Assembly: GCA_018402455.1 (NCBI GenBank)
Contig: JAGYIG010000003.1
Location: forward strand, 1-64,000
DNA from: Opitutaceae bacterium
GTDB taxonomy: Bacteria; Verrucomicrobiota; Verrucomicrobiia; Opitutales; Opitutaceae
Direction: 5' to 3'
DNA: 64,000 nt
The position numbers were made by a program, and so were the translations under genes. Below, one piece after another: positions 55,191-64,000 of this stretch; within the stretch, counting starts at the first letter, position 1; every line of letters starts with the position of its first letter. A model generated the notes under the pieces. It was not told the DNA's origin. It saw only the letters and a program-made list of their open reading frames with translations, and did no database searches.

Positions 55191-56096
55191 TTACCAGCGC
55201 AACTGCTCGACGCCTTCGGGACGACCGACGGCGGTCAACAAACCGGTCGGCTCAAAAAGGCCGGGGGTAAATTCGAGGTCCAACTTTGCCGCCGTGACCT
55301 TGAACCGGACCTTGTCGCGGGTCTTTTCATCGCGCACATCGATGGTTTTTACGATCCATTGATCTCCCAGTTTTTTGAGGTCCATCACCGTGAGCTTGCG
55401 CCGGGGCTCTTCGGCCAAACCGAGGAACACCGCCTGCATAAGGGCCGAAAACTTAGCATCCAAATGCAGCCGCACGCCTTGGATTTCGGGATGGGCCTCC
55501 GCAAAATCGTTGGGGGGATACATCAAAAAGGACTGCACCGCTCGACCGCGGACCTGATCGGTCCCCTCGTAAACGAAATCCGGCCAGTGGATGAAAGGCA
55601 TCTGGAGTTCAAACATCGATAAACTAGTGCCTCCAATCGGGTCGAGCAGCGTTGAGGGATCTAACCGTTCATGCCCGTCGGGCGCTTCGTTGTTCCACCG
55701 CCAAGACTGGGGATTCGGACCGTTGTGCCCTAGTAAACGGTCCAGCAGGACCCCGTCCGGAGAGTTGAGCTGAGCGCGAAACGCCGATCCTTCCCGGAGG
55801 TGGGTGCCCCACATTTGCCCCGCGACGACGGACCGTTCTCCGGCGCGAGGTAAAATCTCCAAATCGAACTCAAGGTAGTAATCCCCCGGCAGGCCGAGAC
55901 TGCGAAACTGGGCCATAATTTCGGCCCCGCGCTCGTGGTCCGGGCTGCCATCGTTGAGGTAGCGTGGTTTGAGTCGGTTGCCCTTGTGTTGCGCCTCCGC
56001 CCAATGAGCTGACAACGTCAGAGCCGCCAAAAAAAGACAGACCGCTCGGGCGGTCTGTCGGGAAAGGGTCCAGCGGAAGCACTTCATGTGCTCCAT
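55191..56096 (-). CDS. LolA-like outer-membrane lipoprotein-sorting family protein
   Basis: A protein of about 301 residues (start 56096, or 56087) with a signal peptide (AVCLFLAALTLSAHWAEAQ). The mature part is beta-rich: PGDYYLEFDLEILPRAGE, VAGQMWGTHLREGSAF, LTVMDLKKLGDQWIVKTIDV and VRFKVTAAKLDLEFTPGLFE. The last portion resembles the uncharacterised outer membrane lipoprotein-sorting (LolA-like) family. A role in lipid or lipoprotein handling is inferred. It is 10 bp after secG on the same strand. Confidence 0.6.
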   Translation of the reverse strand: MEHMKCFRWTLSRQTARAVCLFLAALTLSAHWAEAQHKGNRLKPRYLNDGSPDHERGAEIMAQFRSLGLPGDYYLEFDLEILPRAGERSVVAGQMWGTHLREGSAFRAQLNSPDGVLLDRLLGHNGPNPQSWRWNNEAPDGHERLDPSTLLDPIGGTSLSMFELQMPFIHWPDFVYEGTDQVRGRAVQSFLMYPPNDFAEAHPEIQGVRLHLDAKFSALMQAVFLGLAEEPRRKLTVMDLKKLGDQWIVKTIDVRDEKTRDKVRFKVTAAKLDLEFTPGLFEPTGLLTAVGRPEGVEQLRW

Positions 56097-56106
56097 GACT
56101 CGGAAT

Positions 56107-56526
56107 TCAAGACTGAGGTTCCGTGGTCGGCTCGGGAGCGGGTTCGTCCAACTGCGGCGCCATAATCGCCGGAGCAGAGCCACCATCCAGAGCCTCGTTC
56201 GTGGCGGGGGCGAAGTCGGGCATGGTTGAGGCCGGAGTCTCGATCGTGGGCAGGGCCGATCCTGCCGCTTCGGATGCGCTGTTACGCACATGAATGTGAC
56301 CCAGATACAGGAGCAGACTCAGCACGAAAAACCCGATGGCCGAGTTGATGGTCGCCTTGGTCAGCACGTTTCCCGTGTCGGCACCAAAGGTGGCCTCGGT
56401 AGCGCCGCCGCCGAGGGCCGCCCCCATGCCACCGTCATTTTTGGCCTTCTGCATGAGGACAAGCAGCACCAGAAACAAGGAAACTAGGATAAGGATGAAC
56501 GTGAAGATACCGATCAAGAGAGTCAT
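56107..56526 (-). CDS. secG: Preprotein translocase subunit SecG
   Basis: A 139-residue SecG with two membrane helices ([19 protein letters not shown] and [16 protein letters not shown]) joined by the typical [20 protein letters not shown] loop. It supports SecYE in protein export. The 60-residue C-terminal tail is Pro/Ala/Glu-rich and unusual. The ATG at 56526 fits the family start. Confidence 0.92.
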   Translation of the reverse strand: MTLLIGIFTFILILVSLFLVLLVLMQKAKNDGGMGAALGGGATEATFGADTGNVLTKATINSAIGFFVLSLLLYLGHIHVRNSASEAAGSALPTIETPASTMPDFAPATNEALDGGSAPAIMAPQLDEPAPEPTTEPQS

Positions 56527-56651
56527 GAAACGGTTAGGAGTGCCGAGGGGGACGGCGCTTGTCAATGCCAGGGACCTGCTTCTAAGTTTAGCCGTCCCTT
56601 TCCTCGGCAGCTCAGCCTTCAGGTCTGCCTGTTTACTGAATAGTCTCACCC

Positions 56652-58250
56652 ATGAAGTCTTCCCAGTCTTTACTTCGTCCCCTTTTTGCTGCGTTCGGCG
56701 TGGCGCTGTTGGCTGTCGCCCTCGCGGCCCAAGCCCCGGAAAATCGACCCAACATCATCGTCATCATGAGTGATGATCATGCTTATCAGGCGATTAGCTC
56801 CTACGGGCACGGGCTGAACCACACGCCCAACATCGACCGGCTGGCGGAGGAAGGGGCGTTGTTTACCCGCGCATCGGTCACGAACTCGATCTGCGCGCCC
56901 AGTCGCGCGGTGATGCTCACGGGCAAACACAGTTTCAAAAATGGCAAGGTGGACAACTTGCAGGCGTTTGATTGGTCGCAGGACAACTTTGCCAAACAGC
57001 TCCAACGGGCGGGATACCAAACCGCCTTGATCGGTAAAATCCACCTCGCCGGGACCCCCGAGGGTTTCGATTACAGCAAGGTGCTGCCCGGCCAGGGCCA
57101 CTATTACAACCCCGACTTCATCGTGAATGGCGAGGAGCGTCGGTTCCCCGGTTACGTGACCACGTTGACCACGGAGTTTGCGCTGAACTGGCTGCAAGAG
57201 GATCGGGATCCCGCCAGACCTTTCCTCCTGCTCTATCACCAGAAAGCACCGCACCGGGCGTGGATGCCGGAGCCGAAATACTTTTCCCTTTTTGAGGGCC
57301 GCTCATTTGAATTTCCCGATAATTTCTTTGATACCTACGCCGGTCGACCGGCGGCGGCCCATCATGAAATGGGGGTCTGGCAGGATCTGGATTTAGTCTA
57401 CGATCTGAAGATGTTGGATCCGGCAGAGGAGTTGCAGACAAGATATCGCGAACTCTTCAAAACCCACTACGGTCGGATGGATGCGGCGCAGCGAGCAGCC
57501 TGGGACCGCCACTACTTGCCCCAGATCGAAGCGTTCAAGGCCAATCCCCCGCAGGGCCGGGAGCTGGCCCAATGGAAGTTCGACCGCTACCTGCAGGACT
57601 ACCTGAGTTGTATCCAGTCGGTCGACGATGGGGTTGGTCAGTTGCTGGATTACCTCGATGACAGTGGTCTCGCCGCCAACACCCTCGTGGTCTACACCTC
57701 CGACCAAGGGTTTTTCCTCGGGGAGCACGGTTGGTTCGACAAGCGCTTCATGTATGAGGAATCCTTTCGGACGCCCCTCCTGATTCGATACCCCCGCGAG
57801 ATCGCGCCGGGGCAGCGGCTCGATCAATTGGTGCAGAACCTGGATCTGGCGGTTTCCTTTTTGGACTACGCCGGGATCGAGCCCCCGGCCGATTTGCAAG
57901 GCCAGTCCTTTCGCAACGTGCTCAATGGCGTCGATCCTTCCTTTCGCGATCACGCCTACTACACCTATTACGAATACCCGGCTGAGCACCGCGTGATGCG
58001 GCATTACGGCCTGCGCACCGATCGCTACAAGTTGATCCACTTCTATTATGATCTGGATTATTGGGAGCTCTACGACCTGGCGGTGGATCCCCGCGAGATG
58101 AACAACCTTTACGGCGTCCCCGCCTACCGGGAGGTCCAAACCCGTTTACACGAGAAACTGGAATCCGTTCGCGAGCACTACGGCGACAGCGATGAACTGA
58201 ACCAGCAGCATTTGGCTCGTTTTCTGGACTACCAACAGGACCGCCCCTGA
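56652..58250 (+). CDS. Secreted Cys-type sulfatase
   Basis: A 532-residue arylsulfatase-superfamily protein with signal peptide (residues about 8-28). The nucleophile region reads [15 protein letters not shown] with Cys81, which must be oxidised to formylglycine. Metal ligands appear in [12 protein letters not shown] and [16 protein letters not shown]. The C-terminal [20 protein letters not shown] is typical of this sulfatase group. It probably desulfates marine or host polysaccharides. The formylglycine-enzyme-like protein in this window lacks the catalytic cysteines, so its maturase must be elsewhere. Divergent from secG. Confidence 0.92.
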   Translation: MKSSQSLLRPLFAAFGVALLAVALAAQAPENRPNIIVIMSDDHAYQAISSYGHGLNHTPNIDRLAEEGALFTRASVTNSICAPSRAVMLTGKHSFKNGKVDNLQAFDWSQDNFAKQLQRAGYQTALIGKIHLAGTPEGFDYSKVLPGQGHYYNPDFIVNGEERRFPGYVTTLTTEFALNWLQEDRDPARPFLLLYHQKAPHRAWMPEPKYFSLFEGRSFEFPDNFFDTYAGRPAAAHHEMGVWQDLDLVYDLKMLDPAEELQTRYRELFKTHYGRMDAAQRAAWDRHYLPQIEAFKANPPQGRELAQWKFDRYLQDYLSCIQSVDDGVGQLLDYLDDSGLAANTLVVYTSDQGFFLGEHGWFDKRFMYEESFRTPLLIRYPREIAPGQRLDQLVQNLDLAVSFLDYAGIEPPADLQGQSFRNVLNGVDPSFRDHAYYTYYEYPAEHRVMRHYGLRTDRYKLIHFYYDLDYWELYDLAVDPREMNNLYGVPAYREVQTRLHEKLESVREHYGDSDELNQQHLARFLDYQQDRP

Positions 58251-58269
58251 AGACGGTCACCCTCCCGGC

Positions 58270-59229
58270 TCAGGCTTCGACCCCCAGCTTTTCGAGAATG
58301 CGTTGAAGATCGTCGTTCGACGCGTAAGGGATCACAATTTGTCCCTTGTTGCCCGCGTGCTTCAAGGCGACCTTGGCGCCCAGATGGGAAGTGAGTCGTT
58401 TTTCGATTCCCGTGATCGTCGCCCCCGCCGGGGTATGGCGACTCTGGCGGGTTTTGCGTCCGGAACGGTCCGCCTTACGCGTCTGCACCAGCTTCTCCGT
58501 GGCCCGGACGCTCAGGCCTTCCTCGATGACCCGACGACCCAGCACCGAGCGTTCCTCCGGGGCTTCGACCCCGAGCAACACTTTGGCGTGGCCTACGCTC
58601 AAAATCCCCTTGGCCACATACCCTTGCATTTCGCCGTCCAAGGATAACAACCGCAGCGTGTTGGCCACGCCCGCCCGGCTTTTACCGACGCGATCCGCCG
58701 CCTGTTCCTGGGTGAGGTCAAAGTCCCGAATCAAACTCGCAAAGCCGTAGGCTTCGTCGATCGGATTGAGCCCTTCCCGCTGCAAGTTCTCAATCAGCCC
58801 CAGCGCCGCGGCGGAGGCATCGGTGGCCGTCACGACCCGGGCGGGGATGCGCTTGATTTTGAGGGCTTGAAAGGCCCGCCAACGGCGTTCACCGGCGATC
58901 AACTCATAACCTTGCGCCACCTTGCGCACCACAATCGGTTGCAACAGGCCTTCGGATTTGATGCTCTCCGCCAATTCCTCGAGTTGCCCCGATTTGATGT
59001 CGCGCCGGGCTTGATAGGGGGATGGCGATACCTGGCCCACCGCGATGTCTTCGAAATCAGTCGAAGGCGAGGATGACTCCGCCGCTGGTTTCGGCAGGGC
59101 TGGCGCGCGCCGTGGGCAGGTTCCCCACCTTCTTGGCGGCCGCCGCGGCGTGGGAGATTTTGAGGGGGTGGACGCGCCGGCGATCAACCCGCCGAGCCCG
59201 CGTCCGAGACGGGATTTGGATGCAGCCAT
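58270..59229 (-). CDS. parB: Chromosome partitioning protein ParB
   Basis: A 319-residue ParB/Spo0J. The CTP-binding nuclease-like domain carries LLQPIVVRKVAQGYELIAGERRWRA-type text (GERRWRAFQALK), then the helix-turn-helix region DLTQEQAADRVGKSRAGVANTLRLL. The C-terminal dimerisation domain ends the protein. It binds parS and guides origin segregation with ParA, which is not in the window. A short 6-bp gap separates it from the LysM gene upstream. Confidence 0.93.
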   Translation of the reverse strand: MAASKSRLGRGLGGLIAGASTPSKSPTPRRPPRRWGTCPRRAPALPKPAAESSSPSTDFEDIAVGQVSPSPYQARRDIKSGQLEELAESIKSEGLLQPIVVRKVAQGYELIAGERRWRAFQALKIKRIPARVVTATDASAAALGLIENLQREGLNPIDEAYGFASLIRDFDLTQEQAADRVGKSRAGVANTLRLLSLDGEMQGYVAKGILSVGHAKVLLGVEAPEERSVLGRRVIEEGLSVRATEKLVQTRKADRSGRKTRQSRHTPAGATITGIEKRLTSHLGAKVALKHAGNKGQIVIPYASNDDLQRILEKLGVEA

Positions 59230-59235
59230 GGTGGG

Positions 59236-59811
59236 TTATTCTCCGCCCGGGATAAAGAGGGTTTGGCCGACTTGAATCTTGGTCGGATCGACGATGCGGT
59301 TGGCGTTCTGGATGTCTTTTACGGTGGACCGAAAGCGCGCCGCGATGCTGGAGAGCGTGTCCCCCTTCTGGATCGTGTAACTTAATCCCTGCTTGGGAAA
59401 ATTATCGGTGAAGGTTGGCGCGGTGATGGCCGGCCGGGCCGCCATACCCTTGGCGATGGAATCCACCGCCGCATTGGTTTGCCGGGCCAATTCTTCGATC
59501 GCCTGGGCCGCCTTGGTTTGGGAGGTCGCATCCCCACTCGAGACCGAACGATTCAACTCCGCGACCGCCTCATTGAGCTGCGCAACCGTGGCGTAGGTTG
59601 TTTCCATGCCGTCCGTGCTGCGCATGAGCGCCGCATTCTCGCGTTCGAGCTGCTCGATGCGCAGGGACATCTCCCCCACCCGTTGGGCCAGAATTCTCAC
59701 ATCCTCTCGCAGTCCCGCGACCTGACTGCCGATGTTTTGGTTCATCGACTGTCCACTGACGAGGGAGGAAAATACGAAAGTGATCAGAGCCAGGGGGACA
59801 CAGCGTTTCAT
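59236..59811 (-). CDS. Exported coiled-coil protein with C-terminal LysM domain
   Basis: A 191-residue protein: signal peptide (ITFVFSSLVSGQ), a coiled coil at about 30-110 (LREDVRILAQRVGEMSLRIEQ...), and a LysM domain at about 145-190 (YTIQKGDTLSSIAARF and IQVGQTLFIPGGE). LysM binds peptidoglycan glycans, so it likely sits in the periplasm near the wall. It is transcribed directly before parB; whether it has a chromosome-partition role is open. Confidence 0.9.
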   Translation of the reverse strand: MKRCVPLALITFVFSSLVSGQSMNQNIGSQVAGLREDVRILAQRVGEMSLRIEQLERENAALMRSTDGMETTYATVAQLNEAVAELNRSVSSGDATSQTKAAQAIEELARQTNAAVDSIAKGMAARPAITAPTFTDNFPKQGLSYTIQKGDTLSSIAARFRSTVKDIQNANRIVDPTKIQVGQTLFIPGGE

Positions 59812-59866
59812 AACGGCCTAACTTGGGAAAAACCCTGACGGAAAACAAGTGGGTTGTCGTTTCTTC

Positions 59867-60862
59867 TTACGCCACCGCTGGGGTGATCAAAGACGTCATG
59901 GGTTGTGACGGAACCATCGCGCCCGTCGGTATCTCGAAACCGCGAAGAAAGTCCGCGGCGGGCAGCATGCGTCCGCCGGGGCGTTGGAGTCGCGTCAATT
60001 CAAGCGCCCCCTGCCCGGTGGCGAGGCAGAGGCGGGTGTCGGCGGTGGCGAGGCGAGTCCCCGGTGGGGTGTTCCCGCCATCAATATCGGGGGCCAAACT
60101 GGCCCCACCCAGTCGGAGGGTCTGCCCTCCGAACTCACAGTGGCAACCAGGCCAGGGATGCAGGCCGTTGATCCGCGCCGCCAATTCGCTCGCCGGGGCG
60201 GAAAAATCCAGCGCCCCGTCGCTCTTCGTCAGTTTCCGACAATACGAGGCCCGCGCGTGGTCCTGTTCGACAAATTGCAGGGTGCCCGCCGCCAGCAGGG
60301 GCAGGTTGCGCGCGATCAAGGGAACGCAGGCTGCCGCCATCTTGGCCTCCACTTCAACCGCGGTATCGGTGGGCAGAATGGGGCAGGTTTCGACGTCGGC
60401 CACGGGTCCCGCGTCCAGTTCTCGCACAATGCGCATGAGCGACACCCCGGTCTTCGCTTCCCCGGCCGCGATGGCGCTCTGAATTGGCGACGCGCCCCGA
60501 TAGGCGGGCAAAATGGAGGCATGCAGGTTGAGCGTCCCTTGGCGCGGGGTCGCGATAAACGCGTCGCGCAGGATGTGACCATAGGCCATCACGAGGGCGA
60601 GGTCGGGCGATTCCGCAGCCAGTTCCTCACAGACGGCTGCGGTCAGCCGGTCGGGTTGGCGAACCGGAATGGCCCGGTCCATAGCCCACCGCTTGATCGC
60701 GTTCGGCTGAACGCGCTGCCCGCGGCCGACGGCCCGATCGGGTTGGGTGTAGATGGCCGTCACGACGGCGTGAGTCCGTCCCACGGTCACCAACCACTCC
60801 AGCAGCGGAACCGCAATCTCATCGGATCCCATGAAAACCAGCTTGAGGGGATCAGTCTTCAA
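59867..60862 (-). CDS. fmt: Methionyl-tRNA formyltransferase
   Basis: A 331-residue enzyme that formylates initiator Met-tRNA. VFMGSDEIAVPLLEWL at the start, the catalytic region LNLHASILPAYRGASPIQ (SLLP-like) and FVEQDHARASYCRKLTKSDG in the C-terminal part are family marks. The start is TTG 60862, which overlaps the der gene by 11 nt; an ATG at residue 11 would cut the first strand. Gene order der-fmt is co-transcribed. Confidence 0.93.
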   Translation of the reverse strand: MKTDPLKLVFMGSDEIAVPLLEWLVTVGRTHAVVTAIYTQPDRAVGRGQRVQPNAIKRWAMDRAIPVRQPDRLTAAVCEELAAESPDLALVMAYGHILRDAFIATPRQGTLNLHASILPAYRGASPIQSAIAAGEAKTGVSLMRIVRELDAGPVADVETCPILPTDTAVEVEAKMAAACVPLIARNLPLLAAGTLQFVEQDHARASYCRKLTKSDGALDFSAPASELAARINGLHPWPGCHCEFGGQTLRLGGASLAPDIDGGNTPPGTRLATADTRLCLATGQGALELTRLQRPGGRMLPAADFLRGFEIPTGAMVPSQPMTSLITPAVA

Positions 60863-62324
60863 GGGTCTCGAAATCGGTTTCCGCCGCGGAGTCTGCCGCG
60901 GGGCGGCGGGAGCGCAGAGGTGCGCCCTTGCCCCGTTCTTTGTGCTTCTCCTTGCCGACGAGTTGGAACATCACCGGACACCCCTCCAAATCGAATTCGC
61001 GGACGATGTTGGACTCGAGAAAGCGGCGATAGTTTTCCGGCAGCTTTTCCTCGCGGTTGCAAAAAATCCGAATGCGAAAAGGCCGGTTGCCGGTTTGGGT
61101 GGCGTAGAAGATTTTGAACCGGCGATTGCCGATAACCGGCGGGGGCGTCTGCTGAGTCAGGCGGTTGAGCAGCGCGTTGAGCTTGGCCGTGGGGATAGTA
61201 TAATCGAGCCGGCGGTTCATTTTGACCGCGGCGTCCAACATGCGGTCGATTTCGAAATTACGCTTGGCCGAAACGAAGATCACCGGAGAACCCGCCGTAA
61301 AAAACAGCCGATCAAAGAGTGCTTTCTCATACTTCTCCCGGTAGTCCCGCTCACTCTTATACCTTTCGGTCGCGGGATCCCCTTGCTTGAAGGCCTCCAG
61401 CACGAGGTCCCATTTGTTGACCAGAACCACGATGGGCTTGTGCTCCTTGACCGCCTCACCCGCGATGGCCTTGTCCTGTTGGGTCACGCCATCCAGGGCA
61501 TCGACCACCATGAAGATGATATCCGCCCGGGAGATCGCATCGAGGGAGCGTAACCGGGAAAAATACTCCACCGGCGAAGCCAATTTGGTCTGCGCCTTGA
61601 TGCCTGCGGTATCGATCAACCGAAAATCGACGTCTTTCCCATACCGGGTTTTGAATCGAAACGGCAACTCCACCGCATCCCGGGTCGTCCCCGGCGTGGC
61701 ACTCACGATCAAACGCTCATCGCGCAGCAGTCGATTGCCCAGCGAGGACTTGCCGACATTGGGGCGACCGATGAAACACACACAAAGCGGGTCGGCCGCC
61801 GACTTGACCTCGTCCGACACCGGAGCGGGACCCAGTCGCGTCAGGATCTCACTGCGCAACTCCCCTTCCCCCCGACCGTGTTCCGCGGAAACCCGCAACG
61901 GTTCGCCCAGCCCCAAACGATAGGCCTCCGCCAGATCAATTTTTTCGTCATCGAAGTCCGCCTTGTTGATGACCAGCAGCACTTCTTTGCGGGAGCGGCG
62001 CAGCATCTGCGCAATGCGATCATCCAGGGCGGTGATGCCATCGAGGCCGTCGACGACAAAGACAATGAGGTCGGCTGCGACGATGGCGAATTCCACCTGT
62101 CGCTCCGAGGCGGCGGTAATTTCGGCCGTGCTCTCGCCCCCCTCGAGGCCCAAACCTCCGGTGTCCAACAACGTGTAATCGCCGGTGTCCACTTCCGCCG
62201 AGACCACGTCCCGGGTGATGCCGGGCTGGTCGTGCACAATCGAAACCCGTCGTTTCACCAGGCGGTTGAAAAGACGACTCTTGCCCACGTTGGGGCGACC
62301 TACCACTGCAACAGCACGTGACAT
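60852..62324 (-). CDS. der: Ribosome-associated double GTPase Der (EngA)
   Basis: A 490-residue GTPase with two G domains: GRPNVGKSRLFNRL with LLDTGG in the first, and GRPNVGKSSLGNRLL with LIDTAG and NKWD in the second. A C-terminal KH-like domain follows, plus a charged tail. Der helps mature the 50S subunit. Its ATG overlaps the stop of the aminotransferase gene as ATGA, indicating coupling. Confidence 0.96.
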   Translation of the reverse strand: MSRAVAVVGRPNVGKSRLFNRLVKRRVSIVHDQPGITRDVVSAEVDTGDYTLLDTGGLGLEGGESTAEITAASERQVEFAIVAADLIVFVVDGLDGITALDDRIAQMLRRSRKEVLLVINKADFDDEKIDLAEAYRLGLGEPLRVSAEHGRGEGELRSEILTRLGPAPVSDEVKSAADPLCVCFIGRPNVGKSSLGNRLLRDERLIVSATPGTTRDAVELPFRFKTRYGKDVDFRLIDTAGIKAQTKLASPVEYFSRLRSLDAISRADIIFMVVDALDGVTQQDKAIAGEAVKEHKPIVVLVNKWDLVLEAFKQGDPATERYKSERDYREKYEKALFDRLFFTAGSPVIFVSAKRNFEIDRMLDAAVKMNRRLDYTIPTAKLNALLNRLTQQTPPPVIGNRRFKIFYATQTGNRPFRIRIFCNREEKLPENYRRFLESNIVREFDLEGCPVMFQLVGKEKHKERGKGAPLRSRRPAADSAAETDFETLED

Positions 62325-63508
62325 CAGGTGGCGGGAGAGGTGCCGATGAACCGCTCCATCCGGTCACAGGCGGTGATGAGGTCTTCGTAACCCGTCGCGA
62401 AACAGGCTCGCACGTGGCCCCGTCCCCCGGGCCCAAAAGCGGTGCCCGGCACGACGGCCACTTTCTCGGCCTCCAGCAAACCGACCGCGAAGTCGGCCTC
62501 GGACAAACCGCTGGCGGTCACGTTGGGGAACGCGTAGAAGGATCCTCGGGGGGAATGGCAGGTCAGCCCCATGGCGTTGAAACGGCGCACAACCAAATCG
62601 CGGCGCCGGTGATATTGGTCCCGCATCCGCGCGACGGCATCCGCGCCGTTACGCAGGGCCTCCACGGCGGCATCCTGAGCGATGATCGAAGCGCACATCA
62701 TCGAATATTGATGCACCTTCATCATCGCATCGATGAGTTCCGCGGGGCCACAGGCATAGCCGATGCGCCAGCCCGTCATGGCAAAGGCCTTGGAGAAGCC
62801 GTGCAGAAAAATCGTGCGCTCCGCCATCCCGGGCAGCGCGGCAATGCTGGTGTGTTGCCCCTCAAAGGTCAGCTCGGAGTAAATCTCGTCGCTCAGCACG
62901 AGCAGGTCCTTTTGCCGGGCGAAGGCCGCGATTTTTTCCACCTGCTCCCGGGTGCACGTCCCCCCGGTCGGGTTGCACGGCAGATTGAGCATGAGGATTT
63001 TGACGCCGGGTTGCCAGGCCTCCTCGAGGGCTTCGACCGTCAGCGCAAAGTCATCCCGGGCGAAGGTGGGGACCGGGATGGCCTCGCCGTGCGCGAGGCT
63101 GATGCTGGGGTGATAGGAAACGTAACAAGGTTGATGATACATCACCTTGTCGCCCGGATTCAAAAAGGCGCGAAACGCCAGATCGAGGGCTTCCGAAACG
63201 CCGACCGTGACGATCACCTGGTCTTCCGGTCGGTAGGCGACCTCGAATTCCTGGGCCACGTAACGCGAGATTTCCTTCCGCAGTTCCGGGGTGCCCAGGT
63301 TGGAGGTGTAATAGGTCCGGCCCTTTTCCAGACCGTAAATGGCCGCCTCGCGGATGTGCCACGGGGTGGTGAAATCGGGCTCGCCCACGCCCAAAGAAAT
63401 GACCTCCTGGCCCTTCATCTTGGCCACGAGTTCAAAAAAGTCGCGAATGCCGCTTTTCGGCAGCGAGGCCACATGGCCCGCCACCCACTGGGAGGGATTG
63501 ACTTGCAT
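62324..63508 (-). CDS. Class I/II aminotransferase (aspartate-type)
   Basis: A 394-residue PLP fold type I enzyme. VISLGVGEPDFTTPWHIREAA, the PLP lysine in LHGFSKAFAMTGWRIGYA and LPCNPTGGTCTREQ are signatures shared by aspartate, LL-diaminopimelate-type and alanine aminotransferases of the I-gamma group. The substrate is not certain; it could complete a DAP or Asp branch. It follows the Lrp/AsnC-like regulator by 14 bp, same strand, suggesting regulator-linked amino acid control. Confidence 0.9.
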   Translation of the reverse strand: MQVNPSQWVAGHVASLPKSGIRDFFELVAKMKGQEVISLGVGEPDFTTPWHIREAAIYGLEKGRTYYTSNLGTPELRKEISRYVAQEFEVAYRPEDQVIVTVGVSEALDLAFRAFLNPGDKVMYHQPCYVSYHPSISLAHGEAIPVPTFARDDFALTVEALEEAWQPGVKILMLNLPCNPTGGTCTREQVEKIAAFARQKDLLVLSDEIYSELTFEGQHTSIAALPGMAERTIFLHGFSKAFAMTGWRIGYACGPAELIDAMMKVHQYSMMCASIIAQDAAVEALRNGADAVARMRDQYHRRRDLVVRRFNAMGLTCHSPRGSFYAFPNVTASGLSEADFAVGLLEAEKVAVVPGTAFGPGGRGHVRACFATGYEDLITACDRMERFIGTSPAT

Positions 63509-63522
63509 GGCGGTCGAAAGCG

Positions 63523-64000
63523 TTACGGCGCGACATCAAGGCGCTGGCTCGGGCTCTCGCCCGGCGAGAGCAAAAACCCTTGGTCCTTGTAACAGCGCAG
63601 TAGGAAATGCGTGGCGGTCGAGAGCACGCCTTCGATGGTCGAAAGTTTTTCCGAAACAAAGGCCGCGACCTTTTGCAAGGAGGGGCCGCGCACGATCACC
63701 AACAGGTCATAGCCCCCGGAGACCAGCATACAGGTGTGCACCTCGTCGAATCGGCTGATGCGCTCGGCGAGCCGGTTAAATCCCCGTCGCGTTCCGGAGA
63801 GATCCGCACTTCAATCAGGGCTTCAACCGCCACTTCAGCGGCGGACTCGCGGGAGAGATCCAGCACGGGCCGCCAGCCGAGAAAGATCCGGTCTTTCTTC
63901 AACTGCTCCAGATGCTGCTCCACCTCGGCTTCCGCCAGCCCGGCGACCTGCGCCATTTGCGCAGCCGTGAGGCTGCCGCCTTCGAGTAAGAGCTTGAGAA
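63523..64000 (-). pseudogene. Lrp/AsnC-family regulator, frameshifted and cut by the window end
   Basis: The upstream frame (to the window edge) carries a winged-helix start MAQVAGLAEAEVEQHLEQL and ends VEALIEVRISPERDG. The downstream frame continues as RLAERISRFDEVHTCMLVSG and GYDLLVIVRGPSLQKVAAFV, the ligand-binding RAM domain, to a stop at 63523. Restoring one G in a G-run near 63783 gives PERDGGFNRLAERISRF, the expected sequence, so a homopolymer error is likely. It probably regulates the aminotransferase next to it. The N-terminus lies beyond 64000. Confidence 0.8.

Overview
The window is GC-rich bacterial chromosome. It suggests a member of the Verrucomicrobiota, most likely Opitutaceae or a close relative. 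This is an inference from gene content: an autotransporter-associated beta-strand repeat protein, a GPH-type sugar symporter, a formylglycine-enzyme-like (FGE) fold protein, a secreted Cys-type sulfatase, OleA/OleB, discrete type II fatty-acid enzymes and palindromic intergenic repeats. No phage, plasmid, insertion-sequence or CRISPR hallmark is visible.

Layout. 1-2042 (-): 5' two-thirds-kilocodon of a large surface repeat protein. 2.1-6.8 kb (+): CobA-HemD siroheme/heme fusion, sugar aminotransferase, trpF, Nramp transporter, ending at a terminator shared with convergent fba. 6.9-15.6 kb (-): fba, an unknown membrane-anchored protein, a 96-bp palindromic tandem repeat touching the stop codon of a topoisomerase III gene, a sugar symporter with a possible LacI-type operator, a candidate structured RNA, a class V aminotransferase and panD. 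15.7-20.1 kb (+): lpxK (frameshifted), M29 aminopeptidase, adenosine deaminase, RluD-type pseudouridine synthase. 20.1-25.7 kb is accessory: six 121-124-bp repeats, a decayed Hsp70 gene, further direct repeats, and a TM/coiled-coil/FGE-fold protein with a damaged 5' part.

25.7-34.7 kb: galE, then the most interesting locus, a same-strand cluster of ketosynthase, ACP, two CrtI-like FAD oxidoreductases, FabZ-like dehydratase, FabI-like enoyl reductase, OleA and OleB. The enzymes could build and modify an acyl chain on a dedicated carrier and then join two chains head to head into a long-chain ketone or olefin precursor. OleC and OleD are not in the window.

34.7-43 kb (-): malQ, DksA-like protein, lepB, lepA, fabD, an unknown exported protein and pilT. 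43-45.3 kb (+): dapA, dapB, ruvA. 45.4-49.3 kb: ECF sigma/anti-sigma pair, tRNA-Lys, response regulator, CbiX-type chelatase, Pal lipoprotein. 49.3-64 kb: M20 and M48 peptidases, purH, apaG, beta-CASP nuclease, LolA-like protein, secG, sulfatase, parB, LysM protein, fmt, der, aminotransferase and a frameshifted Lrp/AsnC regulator cut by the window end.

Three otherwise conserved genes (lpxK, oleB, lrp) carry small indels that restore a family-like reading when corrected. Residual sequencing error is therefore likely in places. The 21.1-23.9 kb stretch is far more degraded and may be true gene decay.
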